Origin: Rhea pennata
Taxonomy: Eukaryota > Chordata > Aves > Rheiformes > Rheidae
Direction of reading: 5' to 3'
DNA: 64,000 nucleotides
NCBI RefSeq assembly: GCF_028389875.1
Contig: NC_084663.1
Coordinates: forward strand, 13,344,666-13,408,665
Shown here: in pieces, positions 38,601 through 50,600 of the stretch
Position numbering within the stretch: the first letter of the stretch is position 1
Layout of the letters: the number at the start of each line of letters is the position of its first letter
Notes under the pieces: model-generated
The model's database searches: none
The model's input: the letters and a program-made list of their open reading frames with translations, nothing else
Told to the model about the DNA's origin: nothing
Program-made: the position numbers and the translations under genes

Positions 38601-41600
38601 CAGGCTGAGTACTGATGTTAGACAGACTGGATCTGTTACCTCACATTTATTTTTGGCTTCTTTTAAAATCAAGCCTACATATTTTAGAAACTAGATAGGA
38701 TTGCCTACTTTTTTCTCTCTTGAATGAAAGAATTAGTGAGGTCAATCTTTTTACAACAAAAAAACATTTCATTACTGTACTCTAGGTCAATAATAATCCT
38801 CGTCTGTGAGGTAATATTTTCTTGAACAAACACATATTTTATATTGCATTTTTGCCTCCTCAAATTCATGCTCAGTCATTAGTTAAGCCTATTTTGAAAA
38901 GTCAGCGTATTGCTACTGTCATCTAGAAGACTTGGAATATAAATGGATCTAATATCTGTCCATGAAGAGCATGCTTGCCTGCCTGCATCTTGCCATGGCA
39001 AGATTGGTAAATTCAAATGCAGACTTTGCAAATAAAGTTTTGCATTTACAAAGCTAATTACAAGGCTTCTATTTCTATTATGTCTACTTTTATTGTGTCT
39101 GTCAATAGAAGTTGTATCTTAAGTATAGTATCAACTACTTTGATTCTACTCTATCTATGAAACAGGTCAATCTGTCAACTTAAAATAGTATATTTAAATA
39201 GTTAATTACCTGCGTGTCCGTGGAGGCTTTGGTGGTGGAGAGTCCTGTTTCTCAGCATCTGAAGAACTGACAGTATTCTCTGCATTATTTTCATCCTGAT
39301 TAAAAGAAAAAGATTTAATTCATAGCTGATTTTTTTTTCATTCATTGCTGTAAAGCTGACAGAAACATAATACTTAAACTCTAAGGTCCAAATACCTATA
39401 ATAACACATGAAAATAATGCATGGCAATACTTGATTTTTTTAGCCAGCATACACTGACATCACTTCCCAATTTACTCACAGTTAAGTTCTACACTAAATT
39501 CACAATAGTATTTTATATTTTGTGCCTCTAGTTTCAAATATTTCTGAGCAAACTTTGTTTTCCATATCATTGTATATGCCATTAGAGAAAGTTTTCAAAA
39601 ACTAATCTTTCAGGTTATTAGTGAGCAAGCTCCTTTACCCCCTCCACAGTTTCATATACAGAGCACTTATTTTCTAATCAGTCTAATTATTTTCACTCAT
39701 ACAATCAGTCCATTTAACATTATACTCATCTACACTGCAATAAGAACATGAGATGTTCAGCAACTCTAATTCAACAAGTGGATTAGATTTAATGTACTGT
39801 TTTCAAACACTTTCAAACTGTCTCCCTTTCACGTACAATGAAGTTTAACACACTCTGCAGAGCACAAAGATTTTTATTTTATTTCAAGACCACCATTAGA
39901 TACATGTAAACAGATGACGCAAAAAACTAAAACTGATATACCATTTCCATGCATGTGCCACAGCTGTAGATCCAACAAAACCAAGAAGGAGCTTAGTGCT
40001 ACCTTGAGTTACTACGTATTCTATTTAAATTTTTTTATTGTAGGATTTTTTTCTTTTGAAAACTAATTAAAATAAGAAAAATATCTCAGAACCTAAGTAA
40101 CTTATTTCAAAGTACAATATTGATTTTTAACAATGGGCCTTACTACCTTTCAGCATACCTGTTCAGGCTGGGTGAGACACTGACCTATACAACACAAGCA
40201 AAAGGAAATTCCTGTTATTTTCCGTTTCAAATCTAATAGTTACATTTGAATTAGAGAGCACCCTTTTTAAGGTTGGTAAACATTTTCAGCTTTGGAAGCT
40301 ATATCATAACTTAGTTATTTCAACAACTAACTACCCTCACTTAAAAGTATACCTTGTAAACTCTAAATTTAATTTCCATTACACCAGTCATGTTAAACTG
40401 TTATCTTACCATTGTCTACTGGTGTGCAGTCTAGTATCAAACTCTACTCCTCAGTAATGCTAACTGAAATGAAGCTTTTCTAGTGAAGAATTAATCTTTT
40501 AATCATTCCTATTGTTCTTCACTGAAACTCAAGCCTCCATTAAGTAGCCATCCAATCCAATATTCCAGAAGCACTCCAGCAGAGGAAAATATTGTCTTAC
40601 TCCTACTCTCTACTGCTCATATATCAATGGGCTGTGTTAGCCTTTTCAGCCAAATTACATCAGGGCATTCATCGTCCTGTTGATTATCAGTTGTAACTGC
40701 CAAGCTTTTTGGAGTGAGCTTCAATCAGCAGATAAAAGCCACTCACGTTTACATAGCCACAACCAAAGCAGGTGTCTAAGTTCTCATTACAGTCAACCAA
40801 GATTCACAGGTTTTGAGAGCTCACAGAACTAATCAAGGTGTCAGCCAGTAGGATGGGATGAAGGTAATAGATCAGCTGGCTCCACTGACTGTACTTGAAG
40901 TTTAGACATAACTCACATGCAAAGCCTCATTTCAATCTGAATTCTGCCCTTTTTGTTCCTGGATGTGAGCCTTTACATTCTGCACTATTGAAGCACACTC
41001 ACACTCAACTTGCCAAATGATCCAGATCTTTCTGCATCCATGTCATCATATAGTGTTTCTCTTTAAGTCTTTGTCATCTCAAAACTATTCATAATAGAAT
41101 GATTTTGGGTTTTCCAGGAGCAAAAGATTAAAATAAGCAGTAATGGTATCATGTCAACAGATCCTGTTGTCCCCTACTGAACTAAACTAGTATTCAGTAG
41201 ACAGCTCTCAAATTGAAGCACACTGTGAATTAGATTTAATGCATTTAATTCTTCCTTTTTTTGGTATCATTTTAACTTAACTAAAACTGCGGTGATTGAA
41301 ACAGTTCATGAGATGCTGACCAGTAAAATCAATACTATGTTTGCTGCATAAACTGAATGCAGGATCAGGTTTATTTTAACTAGGTACAACAGCACTTCAA
41401 GTCCTCTGACAGTTTTCCAGGCCTAATTCAAAAATAGTAAGGATTTAAAGAACTTCTTAAAAATGACAAATTATTATAGGCATTCTAATTTAAGAAGATC
41501 TTCACATCATACCCCTCAAATCCCCTCCATGCAAATATGCACAAAGCAATAGCTTCCCAACTTTTCTGCATTGGATCACAGGTGACTGTTCAGGCTGTTT

Positions 41601-44600
41601 TTGTTTTTAATATGCTTGAAAACAAATAGCATTGCCCGCACTCAGGGAAAAAGTCATACAGAAGGTTGGTGCCAAGAATGCTGAGGATCCCAGTGTCTAA
41701 TATCAATAACACAGTTAGTTTCCTACCCATCTGCTGTTTCCCCTCTACCCTGACTTGTGCAAATAGGGTAACCTCTGAACCTGTCTGCTGTACAAGCACT
41801 ACTACAGGTAGCACTAAAGGTATTGATACTGTATCAAAGAGATTCCCTTAATCATCTGTACTAGTAACCAGAGTTAGAAACCAACACAACTGCTTCCTGA
41901 GAAAAGGAATCATAGAATCAGTAAGGTTGGAAGGGACCTCTGGAGATCATCTAGTCCAACCTCCCGCTCAGCAGGGTCACCTAGAGCATGGTAGACAGGG
42001 TTGCATCCAGGCGGGCCTTGAAGATCTCCAGAGAAGGAGACTCCACCACCTCTCTGGGCAACCTGTGCCAGGGCTCTATCACTCTCACAGTGAAGAAATT
42101 CCCCCTCACGGTCAGGCAGAACTTCCTGTGCTTCAGTTTCTGCCCATTGCCTCTTGTCCTGTCACATGGGACAACTGAAAAGAGTTTGTTCCCGTCCCCT
42201 TGACACGCTCCCTTCAGGTACTTATAGACACAGATCAGATCCCCCCTCAGTTTTCTCTTCCCCAGGCTGAAGAGGCCCAGCTCTCGCAGCTGTTCCTCAT
42301 AGGGCAGGTGCTCCAGCCCTCGGATCATCTTTGTAGTCCTACGCTGGACTCTCCCCAGTAGCTCCACGTCTCTCTTGTACTGGGGAGCCCAGAACTGGAC
42401 ACAGTCCTCGAGATGAGGCCTCCCCAGGGCTGAGTAAAGGGGCAGGATCACCTCCCTCCACCTGCTGGCAACACTCTTCCTAATGGTCCCAAGGAGACCA
42501 TTGGCCTTCTTGGCCATAAGGGCACATTGCTGGCTCATGGTCCCCAGCTTGTACTGGTGCCTAGGGTTATTTCTCCCTAGGTGCAGGGCTCTGCACTTGC
42601 CCTTGTTGAACCTCAGGAGGTTCCTCTCCGCCCAGCTCTCCAGCCTGGCCAGGTCTCTCCAAATGGCAGCACAGCCTTCAGGTGCATCAGCCACTCCTCC
42701 CAGCTTGGTATTATCTGCAAACTTGCTGAGGAGGCACTCTGTCCCCTCATCCAGGTCGTTGATGAAGAAGTTGAACAGGATGGGACCCAGTACTGAGCCC
42801 TGGGGGATGCCACTAGCCACAGGCCTACAACTGGACTCCACGCCACTGATGATCAACCCTCTGAGCTCTGCCTTTCAGCCACTTCTCAATCCACCTCACT
42901 GTCCACTCATCTAACCCGCACTTCCTGAGCTTATCTAGGAGGATGTTATGGGAGACAGTGTCAAAAGCCTTGCTGAAGTCAAGAAACACAACATCCGCTG
43001 CTCTCCCCTCATCTACCCAGCCAGTCATTCCATCAGAGAAGGCTATCAGATTGGTTAAGCAGGATTTCCCCATGGTGAATCCATGCTGGCTACTCCTGAT
43101 CACCTTCTTTTTCTCCATATGCCTGGAAATAACCTCCAGAATGAGCTGTTCCATCACCTTTCCAGGGATGGAGGTGAGGCTGACCAGCCTATAGTTGCCT
43201 CGGTCCTCCTCCTTGCCCTTCTTGAAGACTGGAGTGACACTGGCTTTCTTCCAGTCCTCAGGCACGTCTCCAGGTCTCCAGGACCTTTCAAAGATGATGG
43301 GAGAGCAGCCTGGCAACAACATCTGCCAGCTCCCTCAGTATCCATGGGTGCAACCCATCCGGGCCCATGGATTTGTGCATGTCTAGCTTGCCCAGAAGGT
43401 CTCTAATCCTATCCTCCTCAACCAAAGGAAAGTCTTCCCTTCTCCAGACTTTCTACCTCACATCCAGGCTGCAGGATTCCTGGGGATGCCCTTAGCAGTG
43501 AAGACTGAAGCAAAGAAGGCATTCAGTAATTCTGCCTTCTCTGTATCCCTTGTCACCAGGGCCCCCGCCCCATTCAGTAGCGGGCCCACATTTTCCCTAG
43601 TCCTCCTCTTGCTGACAATGTATTGGAAGAAGCCCTTCCTGTTGTCCTTGACATCCCTTGCCAGACTCAATTCCAGCTGGGCCTTAGCCTTCCTCGCCGC
43701 ATCTCTACATACTCTGACTGCATTCCTGTAATTCTCCCAAGTAGCCTGTCCCCTCTTCCACATTCTGTGTACTTTCTTCTTCTCTCTGAATTTGGCCAAG
43801 AGCTCCTTGCTCGCCCATGAAGGTCTCCTGCCCCTTCTGCTGCACTTCTTACTCATAGGGATGCACCGCTCTTGAGCTTGGAGCAAGTGATGTTTGAATA
43901 TTAGCCAACTCTCCTGGACCCCCCTTCCCTCTAGGGCCTTAACTTATGAGACTCCTCCAATCAGGTCTCTGAAGAGCCCAAAGTCCGCTCTCCTGAAGTC
44001 CAGGGTTGCAATCCTGCTTGTTGCCTTACTTCTTTCCTGCAGGATCCTGAACTCCACCATCTTGTGGTCACTGCAGCCAAGGCTGCCCCAACCCTCACAT
44101 CTCTAACCAGTCCCTCTCTGTTGGTAAGGACAAGATCCAGCAGGACACCCTTCCTTGCAGGCTTCTCCACCATTTGTGACAAGAAGTTATCGTCAATGCG
44201 TTGCAGGAGCCTCCTGGACTGTTTGTGCCTTGCTGTGTAGTCCCTCCAGCAGATGTCAGGGTGGTTGAAGTCCCCCAAGTGAACCAGGGCCTGTGATCTA
44301 GAGGCTACCTCCAGCTGTCTACAGAAGGCCTCATCAACTTTCTCTTCCTGGTAAAGGAAGGGCTGTTCTGCCTTGTTTCAAGACCATAGCACATCAAGGC
44401 TTTACTAGGAACAGGTAGAACAGAAAGATACTAGAAAGAGCGAGACCTTCAGAGAAACAATTTCTCCCCCTTGCCAGTAACTTTGCTATCCTTCATCTGA
44501 TCAGAAAAGCTTTCTGATTCAGTGATGAAGTTTTGAGGAATACCGATTTCAGATTTATGCACTCTGCTTTCTTCAAGGGAAAAGGTGTGCCTTTTGGCTG

Positions 44601-47600
44601 CAGCACAGACCTTAACTTGTCTAGAACATAGATCTGCAGCTGCATCTCTGTCCTTCCACATTTGTGGTGTGAACTATTTGTACACATAATATTTCCTGAG
44701 AAATGTTTTTCTTCCAGGGAGGGAAAAAACCCTATTGATAAAGGAGTTAACACATGTCAAAGTTTTCTAAACTCAATACACACACAGTAAGAAGCTCAGT
44801 TTCTAGTTGAGACAGGCAAAAGTAAAGAGTCACAAAGTACTCTGCCATTTTTGCTACTATTAATAAAGCATATGGATACACCTTGCAAAAAGTACCCACA
44901 CTCAGGTGTCTGAAGCATGTATGGAACAAGAGTTTACATAATATTCCTTAAAGAAACAACTTCGGGTGCCAGATTAGGTCACACCAGCATAAACTTAGCT
45001 GCTGTGAGATACTACAAAATCAGTCTCTACTTTTAAAAATAAACTTCATAAATAGCCCTTCATTTAAATCAACTGATTTATTTACAGCTCTGTTTATGAC
45101 AACTGCTCTGCTTAACAAGTTAGTTACTGCTGTCCTGTGATACAATACTTGTCATATTCAAAATTAGATTCACAAAATGGTACCTTTATATTCAACCCCC
45201 GCAAAGAAGCCAATAGTTGGCCCGTATTTTACACGCTGGGAATACTTCAGACCAGCTACATGTTCAAAAGCTTTTGTTTCCACATTAGGTTAAACGAGGA
45301 TCAATTTACTCTGCTCAAGGCACTTTCAATCAAGAATAAGAATGTTATAGGAATTAGTCACAAAAAAAAAACCTCACTAATTTAACTAGTTCAGACTAGT
45401 TCAACTGACTGCCATTTGCTTTTAGACAACCTATATCTTAATGAAGTGAAGTGTATTTACTGACAAAGCTTTACAGGCATTAGCCAGATGCACTAACCCA
45501 TATAGAAAAGTAAACAGTCCCCACATGCAAACTTTACTTAAAAATGCTGCAGCAGCATAGTTACTACTAGATCTCTTCTCCTTGTTAGTTTTTAACTGAA
45601 GAAATGTTGCTTGCTGAAGCCTCAGAGCAAATCCATTATGCATACTCAGTTCTGTATCATGAGAGGTAATGAACAATCAATATTTTGAGCATTCTTGAGT
45701 AACATCAGCTTGTCAATTCTGCTTTCTGTCAGGTATCAAAACATGTGAATGGGTAAATATGTAAAATTCCACAGAGTGGAAGAGAGGACATTCAACTTTA
45801 AAAGTGAATGTAGGGTATCTCACAGAGATGACCTCATCCACTGAGAACAGATGGCAGAATTAAGAAAAAACCCTTTCAGCCTTCCTAATCACAGCTTATC
45901 GGCATCAGTCAACACTCTGCTGCTTCTCTAGACAGATGTTGTATTGTAGAGTAGAACACAATTTAAGCAAAAAGCATCAGCTTAAAAAAAATATATATAG
46001 CCCACAAGGCTATCATGTAGAATTGATTTTTAAAATGGATTAGGAAACATACAATTTATTCTATGAAACAATTGTTCTCTGCTTTCTTATAAAATATCTC
46101 TCCTCTGTCCCATTACGGCAGGCTTCTTGCTGCAAGAACACAAAAGCATTAACAATACATGGGGAAAGAAAACAACAGGAGCTTTCCCCATATTTGCTTC
46201 TATCTGGATCAACTGCTGAACTGTTCAGGCATTCCAGTGGCCTTGCTGGGTTGATATGAAACAGCAGCTACTTGGACCAAATCAAAACACTGGTAGCGGT
46301 TAGGAACTTTTAGATATTCTCATAACTTCTGCACAACATTAAAATCTTTCCACTATTCTGTTAATCTTTGCCTAGAAATGTAACGAAAAGTGATAGAAAA
46401 CATAAATTTATTTTGAGAACTATTATATTGGCAATATAAAAGTGTTCAGTTGAAAGAATCTACGCAATTAAGTGTAAAAGAAAGCTGTATTTACTATGTA
46501 ACTTATTCACCTCATTAACTTTCAGTTTTTGAGCACTTGACATTGTTGATTAACAAAAATTTGAGGCAAATTCCACCAACCTTTTGGGTCTCTCCTATGT
46601 GGATTCTAGTGAAGTGCTATATTTTTATATGTATAAAAGGCTACATAAGAAGGATAAGATCAGAAAATCAACTACTCAGATTGAAAGTGTAGGTTACATC
46701 TGGTCTACAAGGATACAGAGTAACTGGTGTTCCTATGGTAACACAGTGACTAAAGAATTAAAGGTAGATGGTCTGTCCACATTCAACTTGCTAAGGAGAC
46801 CTAAATTTTGACATCATCTCCCAATGGCAGACCTTTTCCCAGGTTCCTCCTCCAGCAATGAATCACAAGAGTTTGAGTTGTTGTTATTTTTGAGCTAGCA
46901 GAGAATCACAGTTTTAGACTGCGATTTTAGATTTTCCAGGTGTTCCTTAAGATACACAGTTTTCTTTTGGAACTCATACTAATTTAATTCAGAAACCTTT
47001 TGTGCTGGTAGAGAACTAGCAAATTCATTGCAAAGACTCTTCTAGAAGTAATGTGTTTCCCTTAAAAGGGACTTAACCATTCCTTTTTTTTCTTATCACA
47101 AAGCAGCATGGGAACCACAGAGCATCAGTAGATAAAAGGGAGAAATATTTCACACAAACAATTCACTGAAATGAATCTGATTAAATAAAATTTTCCAAGC
47201 ATAGGCAGTAAGATAAATGCCTCTGAAGACATGTTTTTTTTAGAATGCTATAATAGCCAAAAGTATCTTTTGAAACTGCAAATAGTGAAGAGAACTTCAA
47301 CAGTGAAGTCTTTTCACATATTTTTCAAAGCATTAATCTTTTTGAATATCAAAATTCTTCTATAACAGCTGATTCTTCTACAGCATCCTAAAAGGGTAAA
47401 CAATTTCATCAACAGTACTGTCATATTTATAGAATAAAAGCAAGAGATACCTAAGAGTACTATCAATGTCATATTTTGCAGAAAATGTTTAATAAGTTTT
47501 AGTGGATAAGGGCAAAACAAAGACTTGCAGTTCTATAGCACGCTTGTTTTTGTTAACTGTCAAAATTCAACAAGAAATATTCTCAAGTACATAATAGACT

Positions 47601-50600
47601 AATGCATTTATTTTTAACTGGAATCATTTTTCCTTATTCCACATACAGAACATCCGAATTCATGGAATTTTATCCAACTCCCTAGATTATCTAAGGCAAC
47701 CATAGTTAGTTTCAGATCACGGAGGTACCTCTCAAATACCTCATAAAATATTCTACTGGTACAAGTCTGACTTAATACCTTATTAGGTGATCAACATTTA
47801 TATGCTCGTATCTATTTCATAGCATTCAAACACAGAACCAGATACAACTTGGTTTTGTAATTTATGATTTGCACATTCAGTATTATTTTATACATATTTA
47901 TACTTCTAAACAGTCAAAACAAAAAGTACAACTGTACTGCAATAGTATACAATTACTTCACTATACTGTATCATCATATGTAGATTCCTGCAGGTTTTTG
48001 AGTCCTTAAATCAACTATTAGAATTTACAATTCAATCAGAATTGTATTTTAAATACTGCACAGAGTTTTTTGACATTTTACAGTATTGTTTCCAGCATGG
48101 CAGAGTTGGCAAGCTCACAAAAACACATGTTGAGGATTGTCTCAGCTACTTCCTTGTGAATACTACTACTCATTGCCAATCAGATTTAACTTTTTCCTGT
48201 GATGCTACTAGCAAACACTGTTTGCAAAACTTAGATAACTGAAACCTATCAAGCAACTGAAATGGAAAAAGCAACTGGACAGTAAAACCACAAAACCAAC
48301 ACTTAGCAGTATGATCTCCTGTAAAACTAACAATATAATGTCTAAAGTAGGCATATTCTTTTATTTGGAACTGTTTTCACCAAACAAAGTCCTGTAGTGT
48401 AGAGGACTGCACAACTGCCTCAGATTCCAAACCTTCAAAAAGTATGAAGCGAGGATTTTGGTTTATACTGAAGAAGTTTCGTAATATGAAAACAATTTTT
48501 GACTATCTTTTCAAGAGTTGTCCAAGGACCTCACCCTTAACATGATCACATTATTTACCCGTCAGATGGCTACTTGTTTTCCTGGCTGAAATCTGAGAAG
48601 CAGAACCATACAGACAATCCCCCGCTGCTGTTGTCAGTATGACTCAGACTAGCTACCACACAATTCTGAAGTAAACGAATAAAGGAATTTAAATCAAAAT
48701 GATCAAGCATTCTGATATTTTAAATCCATCATAGCTACTGCTTCTGACACATGACCACTGCATGTGGACTTGGGCAACCACAGTGAAAAAGCAGCTAGAG
48801 CCTCCCTGCACTCTAAAGCTGTAGTTCGTAGAGCAAAGCAAGCAAGCAGATACTAAAGCACTGTGAGCAGAACAGTCAGCTTTGTTTCCACTGAACAACT
48901 AAATCCACATAGCTGCGCAATGCCTCCACTATAAACCGTGGGTGCATTTTATGACTTTACTAATATTAAGTATCATTTAGTTACAATTAAAGAAAATACT
49001 CCAAATTTAATCAGTGTCAAGGCCAGAAGATAAGATGCATTCAAACCATCCAAAAATTTCCCACGGGGATGCCAATTTCCTGCCCCTAGCACATGGTTAG
49101 AATAGGTTATCTTGAGATAACACATTTATTCCTATATACTTCTCACCCCCCTCCCCACAATCAGGAGGAATGAGGAATTTCTATAGGAATGTTTTCCTAT
49201 AGGATCAATTCTAAAGACTGAAGGTTCACTACTAACAAAGTAAGAGCTAGGAAGCAAACTTAAGATCCTATACTATAATTTAATGAAGTACTTCAAAACT
49301 TTTCTGTACCAAAACTTATGTTTCATGCTAAAACAAACATTCTGGGACATATCCCCTAGTTAAACAGACTAGAACATTTTAGGTAATAACTTAAAAGGTG
49401 TTCTTTTTCCACAGTAATGTTACAGGTGTTATATACTGCATACATAATGTTATATTAATGTTATGTTACATTAACATGTGATATTATGTACTGCATACAA
49501 AATGTCCTCAAGGAGGAAAAAGAAAGTTTTTACAGAATAGCAAAAAACTCAATCTCAGCCTGAAAAAATTTAGAATTAGGTTGAACCTACAAGGAGATCC
49601 ATAACTGGTTATGTGAGGTAGGAGATTATCTTATGGAACTTAAGCAAAGGCTAAGCCTACTCCAGTTAATTCCCTGAACGCAAAAACCTTAAGTAATAAT
49701 TTTGTGTAGACACAGGCATTCCTTTTCTGTAATTTTTTTCAGTCCTTCTGTAGCAGTGCTCAAACTACAGTATGAAGACACATCATTTCCCAACATATGA
49801 CATACTGCACCTTGTCAGATGAAAAGATCCATTTAGTCCTGTTTCCAGCAGGACCCAAAAGGAAGCATACAAGGAAGAATATAAGGACAAAGCAAGCATG
49901 TGGTGATCCCTCTTTAGAAGATTCTCCAACAGTTTGCAGTTCTGGAACTTCATAGGTCAGAGATTAGGTCTTTAAATAAACTTGTAGAAGATGACTCCAT
50001 GGTGATGATATATTCACCTCAAAGCCACAGGCTTTCAGTGTTCAGTGGTAAGGAGCTCTGCAGCTTCATGTTCTGCTAAGAAATACCTCCTTTTACACTG
50101 AATCTGCTGGGTCTCACTGATACCTTATAAAAGGTTAACAGACATCAGCTATTCACTGTTACTTATTTTATTATTCACTCTATTTTTCCAGCCACTCCTT
50201 TTCCAAGTCCTACTCAGTCAAGCTGTTCTGTAGCTAAGAGTCTTCTGACACTTCTGATTCTCATCAAAACTTTTAATGCTTTAGTTCTATAATATTCTTC
50301 TGAAATAAGCAGACTATATCTGTGGAGAGTATTCAAGTTGCAAGTGTGCAAGGTATCCACACAACGACAGACTGCTTTCTACTCTCTACACCAAAATTAA
50401 CAATGAGAAGTATCTATGTTTTAATGTGTTTTCCTTTGGTACATGGGTAGTGTATGAAAATTCCTGACAAAGGCTTTTATTTTTTTCCTCCCTTCTCCAA
50501 ACTTTCCACTAAGTTCCAGCACAAACAGTATTTCAATACAACATATAAGCATAACAAGATCACTCAGTGTCAGCCCTACTCAACTACATCAAGGCTGTGT

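Larger units (their letters stand above)
31910..39209 (-). other. PTPN12: PTPN12 intron, 7300 nt
   Basis: GTAATT to TTTCTGCAG. Contains the 24-bp palindrome at 37855-37878 and the A24 plus GA repeat at 32552-32586. No extra exon or repeat family is recognised. Confidence 0.9.
41907..44345 (-). mobile_element. 5'-truncated CR1 LINE, about 2.4 kb, sense to PTPN12
   Basis: The 3' end lies at the left, with ATTCTATGATTC (read on the minus strand) at about 41907-41918. Open frames on the minus strand cover the end of the endonuclease domain (44278-43961, with [10 protein letters not shown]), the linker (43886-43458), and reverse transcriptase (43322-42825 with [20 protein letters not shown]; 42856-41981 with [11 protein letters not shown] and ending [13 protein letters not shown]). 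The frames are broken by indels and stops, including a 1-nt shift near 42858-42872. The RT active site reads FADN instead of FADD. It therefore cannot encode a working ORF2 protein. The long frames and low divergence suggest a fairly recent insertion. The 5' limit is approximate. Confidence 0.95.

Noticed and set aside
42483..42914. 143-residue plus-strand frame and other plus frames over 41927-43820
   Set aside because: Antisense to CR1 ORF2; no independent gene.
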